DNA of 49,282 bases, from contig JANXTA010000116.1 of the NCBI GenBank assembly GCA_025356395.1, positions 1 through 49,282 on the forward strand. Reading direction: 5' to 3'. The notes under the pieces were generated by a model, which was given only the letters and a program-made list of their open reading frames with translations, was not told the origin of the DNA and ran no database searches. Position 1 is the stretch's first letter; each line of letters opens with the position of its first letter. Source of the DNA: Betaproteobacteria bacterium (lineage in GTDB: Bacteria > Pseudomonadota > Gammaproteobacteria > Burkholderiales > Burkholderiaceae_D). Positions 26,122 through 33,842 of the stretch are shown here, one piece after another. The position numbers and the translations under genes were made by a program.

Positions 26122-27063
26122 ATGCAGATCGAGTCCAACGCGATCGACAGCGGCGCCGTCGAAACCTATCTGCGCGGTTTGCAGCAACGCATCGTCGCGG
26201 CACTCGAAACGGTCGATGGCGGCAGCTTCATCGTCGACCGCTGGACCAAGCCGACTGGCGAGGCGCTCAGTGGCCATGGCATCACCTGCATCCTCGAGGA
26301 CGGTGTCGTCCTAGAGCGCGGAGGCGTCGGCTTCTCGCAGGTCAACGGCCGCAGCATGCCGGTGTCGGCCACGCAGAGCCGTCCCGAACTCGCGGGTCGC
26401 GGCTTCGAGGCGATGGGTGTCTCGTTAGTCTTTCATCCACGCAATCCGCATGCGCCGACGGTGCATCTCAACGTGCGTTTCTTCATTGCTCGCCCGCCCG
26501 CCAGCGACCCGGAAGCAACCCCGATCTGGTGGTTCGGCGGCGGCATGGACCTGACGCCGGCGTACGGCTACGACGAGGACGCGGCGCACTTTCACCGCAG
26601 CTGTCGCGACGCGCTCGCGCCCTTCGGCGACGACCTGCATCCGCAGTTCAAGGACTGGTGCGATCGCTACTTCTTCCTCAAGCATCGCAACGAGATGCGC
26701 GGCGTCGGCGGCATCTTCTTCGACGACTTCAATGCGCTCGGCTTCGACCGCAGCTTCGGGTTGATGCAGGCCGTCGGCGACGGCTTCCTCGCGGCGTACC
26801 TGCCGATCCTTCAACGCCGCAAGGACACACCCTACGACGACGCGCAACGCCACTGGCAGACGCTGCGGCGCGGGCGCTACGTCGAGTTCAATCTCGTGTT
26901 CGATTGCGGCACGCTGTTCGGCCTGCAGTCCGGTGGGCGCACCGAATCGGTCCTGATGTCGATGCCGCCCGCCGCGTCGTGGCGCTACGACGTCAGGCCG
27001 GCCGCGGGCAGCGCCGAAGCGCTGCTCGCCGAACGCTATCTCGTGCCACGCGCATGGGCCTGA
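26122..27063 (+). CDS. hemF: Coproporphyrinogen III oxidase, oxygen-dependent
   Basis: 313-residue enzyme that oxidatively decarboxylates coproporphyrinogen III to protoporphyrinogen IX in heme synthesis. The family motifs [37 protein letters not shown] and FFDDFN are intact and the length is typical (about 300). The first ATG of the frame lies inside purD; the one used gives the family N-terminus and lies 7 bases after the purD stop. The oxygen-dependent form indicates that the organism normally makes heme under aerobic conditions. Confidence 0.96.
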   Translation: MQIESNAIDSGAVETYLRGLQQRIVAALETVDGGSFIVDRWTKPTGEALSGHGITCILEDGVVLERGGVGFSQVNGRSMPVSATQSRPELAGRGFEAMGVSLVFHPRNPHAPTVHLNVRFFIARPPASDPEATPIWWFGGGMDLTPAYGYDEDAAHFHRSCRDALAPFGDDLHPQFKDWCDRYFFLKHRNEMRGVGGIFFDDFNALGFDRSFGLMQAVGDGFLAAYLPILQRRKDTPYDDAQRHWQTLRRGRYVEFNLVFDCGTLFGLQSGGRTESVLMSMPPAASWRYDVRPAAGSAEALLAERYLVPRAWA

Positions 27064-27064
27064 C

Positions 27065-27733
27065 ATGATCGGGCTGCTTGGTGGCAGCTTCGATCCAGTC
27101 CATACGGCGCACCTGGCGATGGCCGATGCATTCGCGACCGCGCTGGGCCTCGACGAGGTGCGCTTCCTGCCGGCGTCGCGTCCCTGGCAGAAGAACGGAT
27201 TGTCCGCATCGGGTGTCGATCGCGAGGCGATGCTGGTCGCGGCGCTCGCGCATCATCGGCCGTCGCACGGGCGCTTCGTCGTCGATCCCCGCGAGCTGGT
27301 CCGGGGCGGCGCCACCTACACGATCGACACGCTGGTCGACCTGCGGCGCGAGTTGGGTCTGGCCATGCCGGTCGTGTTCCTGTTCGGGGCGGATCAGCTG
27401 GTGCACCTCGACACCTGGCGAGAATGGCTGCATCTGTGGGACCACGCGCATCTCGCCGCGGTGACCCGACCGGGCTTCGACGTCGCCAAGCTGCCGTCCG
27501 TGGTCCAGCAGGCCTGGTCTTCCCGTGCCGGCGATGCCGATGCCTTGAGAGGTGCACCTGCGGGTCGCAGCTTCCTGCTCGAAGGCCTGGCCCTCGACGT
27601 GTCGGCCACCGACATCCGCGCCTCGATCGCGGTCGATGGCGTCGATGATCCCCAATCACACACGTCGCTGGGTCGCTTGGTCCCTCCCGCCGTTCTCGAC
27701 TATATTCAAGCGAACCATCTGTATCGGAGTTGA
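27065..27733 (+). CDS. nadD: Nicotinate-nucleotide adenylyltransferase
   Basis: 222-residue nucleotidyltransferase that adenylates nicotinate mononucleotide in NAD synthesis. The N-terminal GLLGGSFDPVHTAHL motif carries the HxxH-type nucleotide site, FLPASRPWQK follows, and LDVSATDIRASI near the C-terminus is the family ISxTxIR motif. It begins one base after the hemF stop and its own stop directly abuts the rsfS start. This NadD-RsfS pairing is conserved in many bacteria. Confidence 0.95.
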   Translation: MIGLLGGSFDPVHTAHLAMADAFATALGLDEVRFLPASRPWQKNGLSASGVDREAMLVAALAHHRPSHGRFVVDPRELVRGGATYTIDTLVDLRRELGLAMPVVFLFGADQLVHLDTWREWLHLWDHAHLAAVTRPGFDVAKLPSVVQQAWSSRAGDADALRGAPAGRSFLLEGLALDVSATDIRASIAVDGVDDPQSHTSLGRLVPPAVLDYIQANHLYRS

Positions 27734-28276
27734 ATGGACATTCGTAAATTGCAGCGCCTCGTCGTCGACGCGCTCGAGGACGTCAAGGCCGCGGACATCA
27801 AGGTCTTCAACAGCACGGGTCTGACCCAGCTGTTCGATCGCGTGATCATCGCCAGCGGCACGTCGAATCGCCAGACCAAGGCACTCGCCGCATCGGTACG
27901 CGACAAGGTCAAGGCCGCGGGCGGGCACGTCGTCAGCGTCGAGGGCGAGGACACCGGCGAGTGGGTGCTGGTCGACCTCGGCGACGCGATCGTCCACGTC
28001 ATGCAGCCGGCGATCCGCACGTACTACAACCTCGAAGAGATCTGGGGCGCCAAGCCGGTGTCGATGAAGTCGCTCGACGCGGCCGAGGACGACGTCGTGC
28101 GCAGTGCCGCGTCGCGCCAGGCCGCGACGACCGATCCGGAACGGACCACCGTGGCCCGCAAGTCGGCGGCGAAGAAGGTCGCGAGCAAGAAGGTCGCTGC
28201 GAAGAAAGCAGCAGCCAAGAAGGTGCCGGCCAAGAAGATCGCGAAGAAGGTGGCGAAGAGGCGCACGGCGGCCTGA
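27734..28276 (+). CDS. rsfS: Ribosomal silencing factor RsfS with a Lys/Ala-rich C-terminal extension
   Basis: 180 residues. The first 112 form the RsfS/DUF143 domain (DIRKLQRLVVDALEDVKAAD, the SGTSNRQTKALAASV strand-helix, and EGEDTGEWVLVDLGDAIVHVM), which binds L14 (uL14) and blocks subunit joining in starvation. Typical RsfS has 105-120 residues. Here a spacer (113-142) leads into a 38-residue tail of repeated AAKK/VAKK units (143-180) resembling histone H1 or AlgP tails, which would bind nucleic acid. GGAG lies just before the ATG. The start directly follows the nadD stop; rlmH follows after 12 bases. Confidence 0.94.
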   Translation: MDIRKLQRLVVDALEDVKAADIKVFNSTGLTQLFDRVIIASGTSNRQTKALAASVRDKVKAAGGHVVSVEGEDTGEWVLVDLGDAIVHVMQPAIRTYYNLEEIWGAKPVSMKSLDAAEDDVVRSAASRQAATTDPERTTVARKSAAKKVASKKVAAKKAAAKKVPAKKIAKKVAKRRTAA

Positions 28277-28288
28277 TCGTTCGCGACG

Positions 28289-28759
28289 ATGCAGCTCGTC
28301 ATCGCCGCCGTCGGTTCGCGCATGCCGGCCTGGGTCGACCAGGCCTTCGACGACTACGCGGCGCGCATGCCGCCCGACCTGCGGATCGTCCTCAAGGAGA
28401 TCCGCCCCGAACCCCGCACGGCCGGCAAGACGGTCGAGGCGATGATGGGGGCCGAAGCCGAGCGGCTTCGGTCGGCGTTGCCGAAGCACGGCACCCGCAT
28501 CGCTCTCGACGAGCATGGCTGCGAGCTCTCCTCGATCGACCTCGCCGCACTGATCGGGAAATGGCGTGCGGATGGCGACGACGTGAGCTTCCTGATCGGC
28601 GGGCCCGACGGGCTCGATCCGGCCATCAAGACCGAGGCACGGATGAGGATCAGGCTATCGAGCATGACGCTGCCGCACGGGCTCGCTCGCGTGCTGCTGG
28701 CCGAACAGCTTTATCGCGCATGGTCGATCACGCAGAACCATCCCTATCACCGCGCCTGA
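28289..28759 (+). CDS. rlmH: 23S rRNA (pseudouridine-1915-N3) methyltransferase
   Basis: 156-residue SPOUT-class methyltransferase that methylates pseudouridine 1915 in helix 69 of 23S rRNA. The trefoil-knot SAM site is seen in the SFLIGGPDGLDP loop, and the C-terminal SSMTLPHGLARVLLAEQLYRAW segment followed by HPYHR is the family signature. Length matches E. coli RlmH (155). It belongs to the nadD-rsfS-rlmH ribosome-related group; maf begins 8 bases later. The ribosome binding site is weak, fitting translation coupled to the preceding gene. Confidence 0.96.
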   Translation: MQLVIAAVGSRMPAWVDQAFDDYAARMPPDLRIVLKEIRPEPRTAGKTVEAMMGAEAERLRSALPKHGTRIALDEHGCELSSIDLAALIGKWRADGDDVSFLIGGPDGLDPAIKTEARMRIRLSSMTLPHGLARVLLAEQLYRAWSITQNHPYHRA

Positions 28760-28767
28760 GCAAGCCG

Positions 28768-29376
28768 ATGTCCGCACCCTTCGTCTATCTCGCGTCGCAG
28801 AGTCCGCGCAGGCGTGAGCTGCTGGACCAGTTGCACATCGAGCACGTCGTGCTCGCGCCCGACCTCGACGAAGACGCCGAGGCGCTCGAGGTGCGACACG
28901 GCAGCGAGTCACCACGTGCCTACGTGCGTCGTGTCACGCGCCTGAAGGCCGGAGCCGCTGCGGCAAGGCTGAAGCGGCGTGGATTGCCGGATGCGCCGAT
29001 CCTGGTGGGCGACACCACGGTGGCGATCGAGCAGGTCATCCTGGGCAAGCCGGTCGATGCCGACGACGCGTGTCGCATCCTGCGCGACCTGTCGGGTCGC
29101 GCGCACCGCGTGCTGACGGCCGTGGCGGTGATCCGTGGCGATCGGATCGAAGAAGCCCTGTCCGAATCGCGCGTGCGTTTCAGGGTGTTGACCGATGCCG
29201 ACATCGACGGCTACATCGCGACCGGCGAAGCCTTCGGCAAGGCCGGTGCCTATGGCATCCAGGGACGCGCGGCCGCGTTCGTCGAACGCATGTCCGGCAG
29301 CCACAGCGGCATCGTCGGCCTTCCGCTCTACGAGACTTCGCAGTTGCTCCACCGCTTCGGCGTCGATCCCCGCTGA
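28768..29376 (+). CDS. maf: Maf-like nucleoside triphosphate pyrophosphatase
   Basis: 202-residue Maf/HAM1-superfamily pyrophosphatase that hydrolyses non-canonical or dTTP/UTP nucleotides. The N-terminal LASQSPRRRELL phosphate-binding motif, the catalytic ILVGDTTVAIEQVILGKP segment and GEAFGKAGAYGIQG are all present. These suggest the YhdE type (dTTP/UTP). The frame extends upstream, but homology starts at this ATG, 8 bases after the rlmH stop. The next gene, rng, follows after 52 bases, as in many betaproteobacteria. Confidence 0.93.
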   Translation: MSAPFVYLASQSPRRRELLDQLHIEHVVLAPDLDEDAEALEVRHGSESPRAYVRRVTRLKAGAAAARLKRRGLPDAPILVGDTTVAIEQVILGKPVDADDACRILRDLSGRAHRVLTAVAVIRGDRIEEALSESRVRFRVLTDADIDGYIATGEAFGKAGAYGIQGRAAAFVERMSGSHSGIVGLPLYETSQLLHRFGVDPR

Positions 29377-29428
29377 GCCATCGGTCGCGGTCCGTACAAT
29401 CGTGCGCTTCGACGACAACAAGAACAAC

Positions 29429-30982
29429 ATGAGCGAAGACATCCTGATCAACGTGACGCCACAAGAGACGCGCGTCGCGGTGGTCGTGCAAGGCGTGGTC
29501 CAGGAGCTGCACGTCGAGCGCGCGGCGATGCGCGGCATCGTCGGCAACATCTATCTCGGCAAGGTCGTGCGCGTGCTTCCGGGCATGCAGTCGGCGTTCA
29601 TCGATGCGGGCCTCGATCGCGCTGCCTTCCTGCACGTCGCCGACATCTGGCGCCACGAGCCGCGTCGCGAATCTCCGAGCCGTCCGGACGGGGTTCCCGA
29701 CGAACGCGCCCCGAACAAGTCGATGCCCGCGCAGCCCCGGACGACGCTGCCGGGCAACGGCAATCACGAGCCGATCGAGCGACTGCTCCACGAAGGCCAG
29801 TCGCTGCTGGTCCAGATCGTCAAGGAACCGCTGGGCACGAAGGGCGCGCGCCTGTCGACCCAGATGTCGATCGCGGGTCGACTGCTGGTCTACCTGCCAC
29901 AGGAGCCGCACGCGGGTCACATCGGCGTGTCGCAACGGATCGGCGACGAAGCCGGACGCGAGGCCCTGCGGAACAAGGTCCTGCGCCTGCTGCCGCCTCA
30001 CGAGACCGGCGGCTTCATCGTCCGCACGCTGGCCGAGGACGCGAGCGACGAAGACCTCGCGGCCGACATCGCCTACCTGCGCAAGCTTTGGGACGACATC
30101 GTCCAGGCGAGCCGCACGGCACGCGCGCCCACGCCGCTCTACCAAGACCTGGGCCTCGCGCAACGCATGCTGCGCGACTTCGCCGGCGAGACCACCACAA
30201 CGATCCAGATCGATTCGCGCGAGAGCTTCGAGAAGTTGAAGGAGTTCGCGCAGGCTTACACGCCGGAAGTCGCGTCGCGCGTCACCCACTACGTCGGCGG
30301 GAAGCCGCTGTTCGAGCGCTACAGCATCGATGCCGAGATCGAGCGGGCGCTGACGCGCCGCGTGGATCTCAAGTCGGGCGGCTACCTGATCCTCGACCAG
30401 ACCGAGGCGATGACGACGATCGACGTCAACACCGGCGGCTTCGTCGGCGGCCGATCGTTCGACGACACGATCTTCAAGACCAACCTGGAGGCAGCGCACG
30501 CGATCGCGCGCCAGCTGCGATTGCGCAACCTCGGCGGCATCATCGTGCTCGACTTCATCGACATGGAGAACCACGAGCACCAGCAGCAGGTTCTGGCCGA
30601 GCTGCGCCGCGCGCTGTCGAACGACCGCATGAAGATGACGGTCACCGGTTTCACGCAACTCGGGCTGGTCGAGATGACCCGCAAGCGGACGCGCGAGTCG
30701 CTCGCCCACGTGCTGTGCGAGCCGTGCCCCACTTGCGCCGGCACCGGCCAGCTCAAGACCGCGCAGACGATCTGCTACGAGATCCTGCGCGAACTGCTGC
30801 GCGAGGCGCGCCAGTTCAATCCACGCGAATTCCGCGTGCTGGCGGCGCAGCCGGTAATCGATCTGTTCCTCGAAGAGGAATCGCAGAACCTGGCGATGCT
30901 GGGCGACTTCATCGGCAAGCCGGTGTCGCTGCAGGTCGAGACGCTTTACACGCAGGAGCAGTACGACATCATCCTGATGTGA
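29429..30982 (+). CDS. rng: Ribonuclease G
   Basis: 517-residue endoribonuclease of the RNase E/G family, which matures 16S rRNA 5' ends and degrades mRNA. It begins MSEDILINVTPQETRVAVV. The S1-like domain holds a Pro/Arg-rich insertion (about residues 73-108) longer than in E. coli RNase G (489 residues). The catalytic metal site is in TIDVNTGGFVG and IVLDFIDMENHEH, and the zinc link CPTCAGTG is present near residue 430. The stop ends in the canonical EQYDIILM. A TACAAT hexamer (29395-29400) in the 52-base gap before the gene could be a secondary promoter. It is the last gene of the yebC run; the paralog rne lies 12 kb downstream. Confidence 0.95.
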   Translation: MSEDILINVTPQETRVAVVVQGVVQELHVERAAMRGIVGNIYLGKVVRVLPGMQSAFIDAGLDRAAFLHVADIWRHEPRRESPSRPDGVPDERAPNKSMPAQPRTTLPGNGNHEPIERLLHEGQSLLVQIVKEPLGTKGARLSTQMSIAGRLLVYLPQEPHAGHIGVSQRIGDEAGREALRNKVLRLLPPHETGGFIVRTLAEDASDEDLAADIAYLRKLWDDIVQASRTARAPTPLYQDLGLAQRMLRDFAGETTTTIQIDSRESFEKLKEFAQAYTPEVASRVTHYVGGKPLFERYSIDAEIERALTRRVDLKSGGYLILDQTEAMTTIDVNTGGFVGGRSFDDTIFKTNLEAAHAIARQLRLRNLGGIIVLDFIDMENHEHQQQVLAELRRALSNDRMKMTVTGFTQLGLVEMTRKRTRESLAHVLCEPCPTCAGTGQLKTAQTICYEILRELLREARQFNPREFRVLAAQPVIDLFLEEESQNLAMLGDFIGKPVSLQVETLYTQEQYDIILM

Positions 30983-31073
30983 GCGGACAGGCCAGCGTCG
31001 CGAGGCAAACGACCGCACGCATCACCTCGATCAACGACTCTGGATCGCACCTCGAGTAATCGTCGCGGCGCAG

Positions 31074-32003
31074 CTAGAACACCAACCCTTCTTCGATCAC
31101 CACCTGTACCAGCGCTTGCTCGAACATCGTTCTGGCGGCGCTCGTGACGGCGTGCAGATGGTGATGCCACGCCGCGTCGTTCTGATTGCGCGCAGCGCAT
31201 TCCGTGCTGTACCGCTCGAAGCCCACCAGCAGCGTCACGATCTCGGCCAGATGCCGCGGGCACTCGCAGGCGACCATTGACGGCATCTCGGTCAGAGCGA
31301 CCAGTTCTGCATCGCTGTAACGCCTGTGAGTCGGCTGCGCGCCGCTCGCGACCGTCGCCACGATCGGGCGCGCTGCAACGATCAGGCTCGCTAATTCCTT
31401 GCCGGCGACCGGCTCGCGGCGAACCGTCACGCCAGACGCGCGAAGGCTCTGGGCGACCGCTTCCGCGCCGAACGAATAGATCAAGATGACATTCGTTGCC
31501 GGAAGAGCGTGCCGCAGTGTCTGCACCTGCTCGGTTATCGACGCGTTCAGCGAAGACAAATGAATGACGAGCACATCGGCAGCGCCGGCACGGGCAACTT
31601 CGCGCTCGGCGTGACCGAGGTCATCGAAGACCAGCGCCGGCGCCGGTCGCAGCCGGCCTTGGAGCTTGTGTGCGGCAGCTTGGCCCACGACGAGAACCCG
31701 CTGCGCCCCCGTTGACGAGACCTGGTTGCCCGATGACAGCGCGACGAGCGCATCGATATCGAGGTGAGCGACCGTGCCTATGGCATGGCCCTCGAGCGTG
31801 AGCCGTTTAATGAGTCGGAGGCGCTCGATGTCTTTCATCGAATAAGTGCGCTGGCCAGACTTCGACTTGGGCGGCGCAACCACACCGTAGCGATGTTCCC
31901 AAATACGTAACGTCGATGGGGAAAGCCCCGCCAGGCGTGCGGCGGTACCGCTACGCATCAGAGTTTTGGCACGCGGTTCTTCGTTGGTCGGTGCAGCGTT
32001 CAT
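31074..32003 (-). CDS. MerR-family regulator, LitR/CarH-like but with a degenerate B12-binding region
   Basis: 309 residues. A MerR helix-turn-helix lies at about residues 17-85 (RSGTAARLAGLSPSTLRIWEHRYG, SMKDIERLRLIKRLTLEGHAIGTV). The middle (101-210) reads like a Rossmann-type cobalamin-binding fold (QRVLVVG, DVLVIHLSSL, NVILIYSFG). It lacks the DxHxxG cobalamin ligand motif and the Trp/Glu/His signature of light-sensing CarH/LitR. A C-terminal domain starts with CECPRHLAEIVTLL (246-259). Such regulators sit beside carotenoid or photoprotection genes, and this one is divergent from the light-related island. If B12 binding is lost, light sensing by adenosylcobalamin is unlikely and another signal must be read. 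It converges with rng, 91 bases apart. Confidence 0.85.
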   Translation of the reverse strand: MNAAPTNEEPRAKTLMRSGTAARLAGLSPSTLRIWEHRYGVVAPPKSKSGQRTYSMKDIERLRLIKRLTLEGHAIGTVAHLDIDALVALSSGNQVSSTGAQRVLVVGQAAAHKLQGRLRPAPALVFDDLGHAEREVARAGAADVLVIHLSSLNASITEQVQTLRHALPATNVILIYSFGAEAVAQSLRASGVTVRREPVAGKELASLIVAARPIVATVASGAQPTHRRYSDAELVALTEMPSMVACECPRHLAEIVTLLVGFERYSTECAARNQNDAAWHHHLHAVTSAARTMFEQALVQVVIEEGLVF

Positions 32004-32149
32004 CGTTTAGGTCTCTTGTCTAGTCGGCACTTGTAGGATTGTGACTCATCCTGCATTTGATACGCCACTGAAACGCTAATAAGCATTCCAAAGCAGCTTT
32101 TATTCGCTCAGAACCGTTTCATTCGTATGTTGTGCCCTACACTAGCGCT
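32004..32149. promoter_or_regulatory. Divergent operator/promoter region, MerR regulator / light island
   Basis: 146 AT-rich bases, the likely control region of the island. Visible elements are: an inverted repeat AGGAT-N8-ATCCT (32035-32052); two CCTACA hexamers in opposite orientation, one near each gene start (32032-32037 on the minus strand, 32136-32141 on the plus strand); and TGATAC-N16-TAAG (32058-32083), which resembles promoters of RpoE/ChrR-type sigma factors. TACACT (32138-32143) could be a -10 box close to the DUF393 start. None is proven; the paired CCTACA sites are the best candidates for regulator binding. Confidence 0.4.
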
Positions 32150-32578
32150 ATGCAACCAGACCCATCCAGCGACATCGGTACTGCCGCGCCAAAATGCCAT
32201 AAGGCGCTCACCGTGTACTTCGATGGCGCCTACTCGGTCTGTTCGCGCGTGATCGCGGCATATCGCCGGCAGGCGGGCGCGGAGCAATGCGTCTGGGTCA
32301 ATGCTTCGTCTTGCCCGGAAGCGGCGCTCGGTGCCGGACTGCGGCGTGACGGTGCGCTGGCGCGCTTTCACGTTCGCCGGGAAGACGGCGTGCTCGTCGA
32401 CGCCATGCGTGGATTCGCGCTGCTATGGCGAGAATTGCCGCGTTTCGCTTGGGCCGGTCGCATCGCGTCGTTAGGACCGCTCCGGGTTGTGCTTGCCGCG
32501 GCATATCGCGTGTTCCTACGTGTACGCGTACTTTGGCAAGGCGCGCGCACGGTTCCGACTTTGAAGCAGCGGCCGTGA
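32150..32578 (+). CDS. DUF393 (DCC) family protein with altered thiol motif
   Basis: 142-residue protein of the DCC thiol-oxidoreductase-like family. The expected YFDGxCxxC motif reads YFDGAYSVC here (residues 23-31), so the first Cys is Tyr28 and only Cys31 remains. The downstream RVLRxGGA-type region is also divergent, and the C-terminus keeps the aromatic/basic helix (VLAAAYRVFLRVRVLW). Redox catalysis by a CxxC pair is therefore unlikely. An in-frame ATG at 32132 would add six residues. The gene is the first of the plus-strand island, divergent from the MerR gene. Its stop codon overlaps a possible short GTG-started frame. Confidence 0.75.
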   Translation: MQPDPSSDIGTAAPKCHKALTVYFDGAYSVCSRVIAAYRRQAGAEQCVWVNASSCPEAALGAGLRRDGALARFHVRREDGVLVDAMRGFALLWRELPRFAWAGRIASLGPLRVVLAAAYRVFLRVRVLWQGARTVPTLKQRP

Positions 32579-32697
32579 GATGCGACGTTTACTGGATCTA
32601 TCTCGCGATCAGCGGCGTTGGTCTAGCCGGCACGCTCTACAAGTTCACTGGTACGGAGGCAAAACTCTCGTACCGCATCACATTCAGCAACCGCTGA
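32575..32697 (+). CDS. Possible 40-residue membrane peptide (translationally coupled)
   Basis: A GTG that overlaps the DUF393 stop (GTGA) opens a 40-codon frame encoding a single hydrophobic stretch (VYWIYLAISGVGLAGTLYKF) followed by a charged tail. Third codon positions are mostly G or C, like true genes here, whereas the competing ATG frame two bases later (52 codons) has poor codon use. It could be a real small membrane protein, or the remnant of a once longer DUF393 C-terminus after a frameshift. No homolog is known to me and no ribosome binding site is evident. Confidence 0.3.
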   Translation: MRCDVYWIYLAISGVGLAGTLYKFTGTEAKLSYRITFSNR

Positions 32698-32727
32698 ATG
32701 CCATCACTGAAAAAAAGGAAGAAAACC

Positions 32728-33138
32728 ATGCATGACATCATCGATACCGCAGTTGCCGCTGGCAGTTTTAAGACCCTCGCCGCGGCGCTGACCGCAGCGA
32801 ACCTTGTCGAAACGTTGAAGGGCGCCGGCCCGTTCACCGTCTTCGCGCCGACCGACGAAGCTTTCGCCAAGCTGCCAGCCGGCACGGTGGACAGCTTGCT
32901 GAAGGACATCCCGAAGCTTTCCGCGATCCTGACCTACCACGTGGTTGCCGGGAAGGTGATGGCCGCCGACGTGATGAAGATGGATGGTCAATCGGCCAAG
33001 ACCGTCAACGGCGCCACGATCGCGATCAGCACTAAGGACGGCGTTAAGCTCAATGGTAAGTCGACGGTGACGAAGACTGACATCGAGTGCACCAACGGTG
33101 TCATCCACGTAGTCGACTCGGTGTTGCTGCCAGCCTGA
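32728..33138 (+). CDS. Fasciclin (FAS1) domain protein, no signal peptide
   Basis: 136 residues forming one FAS1/beta-Ig-H3 domain. The H1 motif is [17 protein letters not shown], the YH motif [10 protein letters not shown], and the H2 motif [13 protein letters not shown] closes the domain. The start follows AAGGAA by several bases and leads straight into the domain, so unlike most FAS1 proteins it has no export signal and should remain cytoplasmic. An in-frame ATG 30 bases upstream would add a Lys/Arg-rich segment, not a signal peptide. It is a tandem paralog of the next gene. FAS1 domains mediate adhesion or bind small hydrophobic ligands; a link to retinal or carotenoid handling is speculation from the neighbourhood. 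Confidence 0.88.
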   Translation: MHDIIDTAVAAGSFKTLAAALTAANLVETLKGAGPFTVFAPTDEAFAKLPAGTVDSLLKDIPKLSAILTYHVVAGKVMAADVMKMDGQSAKTVNGATIAISTKDGVKLNGKSTVTKTDIECTNGVIHVVDSVLLPA

Positions 33139-33219
33139 ATCGGCCACCGCTGAACCGACTCCGATCTCTACTTCAAGCCCCGGCGGCGCGAGCCGCCTGA
33201 AACTCTCGAAGGAACACCC

Positions 33220-33672
33220 ATGAAGAAGTTCATCGTCGCCGCCGCTCTCACGTTGGCTGCGGTGTCGGCCCAGGCCAAGGACATCGTCGACACCGCTGTC
33301 GCCGCCGGTAGTTTCAAGACCCTGGTCACCGCGCTGCAAGCCGCCGGTCTCGTCGACACGTTGAAGGGCAAAGGCCCGTTCACTGTGTTCGCGCCGACCG
33401 ATGACGCGTTTGCGAAGATCCCCAAGGCAGACCTAGACGCGTTGTTGAAGGACAAGGCCAAGCTGACCGCCGTATTGACTTATCACGTGGTGCCGGGCAG
33501 GGTGCTGTCGAAAGACATCAAGCCGGGCAAGGTCAAGACCGTGCAGGGTAGCGAACTCACGATCGCGACGGCCGGCGGCGTAACGGTCGACGGCGCGAAA
33601 GTTACTTCGGCTGACGTGATGGCCGACAACGGCGTCATCCACGTCATCGATACGGTACTGATGCCCAAGTAA
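33220..33672 (+). CDS. Fasciclin (FAS1) domain protein, exported
   Basis: 150 residues: a signal peptide ([19 protein letters not shown], cleavage near residue 19) and a single FAS1 domain with [27 protein letters not shown] and [13 protein letters not shown]. It shares the [11 protein letters not shown] segment and most of its length with the preceding cytoplasmic paralog, so the pair arose by tandem duplication. AAGGA lies six bases upstream of the ATG. It precedes the rhodopsin gene by 170 bases, which include a stem-loop. Likely periplasmic or surface-located; function unknown. Confidence 0.92.
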   Translation: MKKFIVAAALTLAAVSAQAKDIVDTAVAAGSFKTLVTALQAAGLVDTLKGKGPFTVFAPTDDAFAKIPKADLDALLKDKAKLTAVLTYHVVPGRVLSKDIKPGKVKTVQGSELTIATAGGVTVDGAKVTSADVMADNGVIHVIDTVLMPK

Positions 33673-33693
33673 GCAGAGGCCCGTGCAATACCT

Positions 33694-33731
33694 GCCGGGC
33701 GAGGCAAGGGTCAAACCTTCCTTCGCCGGGC
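33694..33731 (+). other. Imperfect long stem-loop between FAS1 and rhodopsin genes
   Basis: The arms GCCGGGCGAGG...AAGG and CCTT...CCTTCGCCGGGC can pair around a GTCAAA loop, with one or two bulges. There is no run of T afterwards, so it may be a weak terminator or an RNA-processing/stability element. A second, short inverted repeat GGTCAC (33743-33748) / GTGACC (33757-33762) follows and could be a hairpin or an operator before the rhodopsin gene. Confidence 0.4.
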
Positions 33732-33842
33732 ATAAGCGCGCAGGTCACAAGCCGGCGTGACCGACGAGAGATGCACAGCGGCGGCGTACCTTTGGCGCGT
33801 CGAATTCAACGAGCACATTTGCTCACTTACTGGGAGAGCACC

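Noticed and set aside
29180-31018. 612-codon minus-strand frame across rng
   Set aside because: Antisense shadow of RNase G with no domain similarity.
32004-32149. Cobalamin riboswitch upstream of the regulator or island
   Set aside because: The region is only 146 bases and shows no B12-box-like sequence or suitable fold.
32580-32735. 51-residue ATG-started frame between DUF393 and the first FAS1 gene
   Set aside because: Poor third-position GC content and it runs into the FAS1 start; the overlapping GTG frame is better supported.
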